DNA from: Thermoanaerobaculum sp964488355
Lineage (GTDB): Bacteria > Acidobacteriota > Thermoanaerobaculia > Thermoanaerobaculales > Thermoanaerobaculaceae
DNA length: 48,317 nucleotides
Assembly (NCBI GenBank): GCA_964488355.1
Contig: CAZAUJ010000018.1
Location: forward strand, 1-48,317
Direction of reading: 5' to 3'
A model generated the notes under the pieces. It did not search any database. It saw nothing but the letters and a program-made list of their open reading frames with translations, and was not told the DNA's origin. Each line of letters starts with the position of its first letter. Within the stretch, counting starts at the first letter, position 1. This document shows positions 48,129-48,317 of this stretch, piece after piece. The position numbers were made by a program, and so were the translations under genes.

Positions 48129-48317
48129 GGAGAAATGGGGCCATCCTTTTTTAAGGATGGAAATTACCTCCACGGGTGCGAGCGTGGCCTGTACCTCCTG
48201 GTGCTTCAATGGGGCCATCCTTTTTTAAGGATGGAAATCCGACGTTTCTTGCATCCATGGTCTTCCGACACGTCGCTTCAATGGGGCCATCCTTTTTTAA
48301 GGATGGAAATTACTTTT
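48129..48317 (-). CRISPR. trailer end of a CRISPR array (three repeats, continues past the window)
   Basis: Three 36-nt repeats at 48129-48164, 48203-48238 and 48275-48310, separated by spacers of 38 nt (48165-48202) and 36 nt (48239-48274). A third spacer starts at 48311. Each repeat holds a perfect hairpin: CCATCCTT, TTTT, AAGGATGG. On the minus strand the repeat ends ATTGAAGC, a typical crRNA 5' handle, so transcription should run leftward. The leftmost repeat differs at four of its first five bases (the handle end), as the last repeat of an array often does. So the leader and any cas genes would lie to the right, outside the window. Confidence 0.97.

Noticed and set aside
47809..48218. 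Open frames on both strands across the repeat cluster and CRISPR edge
   Set aside because: They read through repeat units and the CRISPR repeat, have no ribosome site and match no protein type.
48129..48317. Short tandem repeat or transposon end instead of CRISPR
   Set aside because: Three equal 36-nt repeats with unique spacers of 36-38 nt, a hairpin and a crRNA-type handle fit only a CRISPR array.

Overview
The window is a GC-rich, very compact stretch of a bacterial chromosome. About forty protein genes are packed with gaps of a few bases, frequent 4-nt ATGA/GTGA start-stop overlaps, and convergent pairs that touch or overlap. No rRNA, tRNA, transposase, integrase or phage gene is recognised. 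Core genes (ribH, nusB, ssb, murJ, dtd, tsaB, rimI, rsmD, HU, citrate synthase, fumarase) show an ordinary chromosomal region. Heme O and heme A synthases imply heme-A oxidases and therefore aerobic respiration. The Gram-negative style envelope genes, a very large secreted Asp-box (BNR) propeller protein and a planctomycete-type CxxCH cytochrome would fit Acidobacteriota or a related phylum. That placement is inference only.

Layout. 1-3012 (+): ribH, nusB, a transglutaminase-like exported protein and a DUF4388 sensory protein, probably one operon behind a promoter at 120-148. 3020-5000 (-): DUF3179 protein and ctaB. 5120-13700 (+): ctaA, queE, a serine beta-lactamase-like hydrolase, a membrane-linked phosphodiesterase-superfamily protein, then an envelope module of EnvC-like protein, an S41 peptidase relative that has lost its catalytic dyad, and a YibQ-like divergent polysaccharide deacetylase. 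13697-17588 (-): small Cys-rich protein, flavin-dependent halogenase-like enzyme, ABC exporter and OsmC protein. 17655-19097 (+): MscS channel fused to a cyclic-nucleotide-binding domain. 19144-21101 (-): ssb and a polytopic membrane protein. 21277-23273 (+): murJ and dtd. 23270-26840 (-): tsaB, rimI, a MshEN-GAF protein, an HU-type protein and an M50 protease. 26988-31668 (+): fumarase and the BNR protein. 31723-32091 (-): DUF488.

32128-33911: a REP-like inverted repeat, a promoter, a mitochondrial-type citrate synthase and its terminator. 33911-39328 (-): c-type cytochrome, hybrid histidine kinase and a radical SAM/DUF2344 fusion. 39433-42611 (+): DHH-CBS-nucleotidyltransferase fusion and rsmD. 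42612-43080 is nearly empty. 43081-47666: NCS2-type permease, zincin (-), CNT nucleoside transporter and a lipoprotein. 47667-48128 holds no gene but a cluster of REP-like repeats, and 48129-48317 is the trailer end of a CRISPR array that runs off the right edge. No cas gene lies in the window.

The genes most worth a second look are the inactive S41 homologue beside EnvC, the halogenase-exporter-OsmC cluster, the mitochondrial-type citrate synthase, and the CRISPR end flanked by repeats. I did not find a clearly new defence or mobile system.
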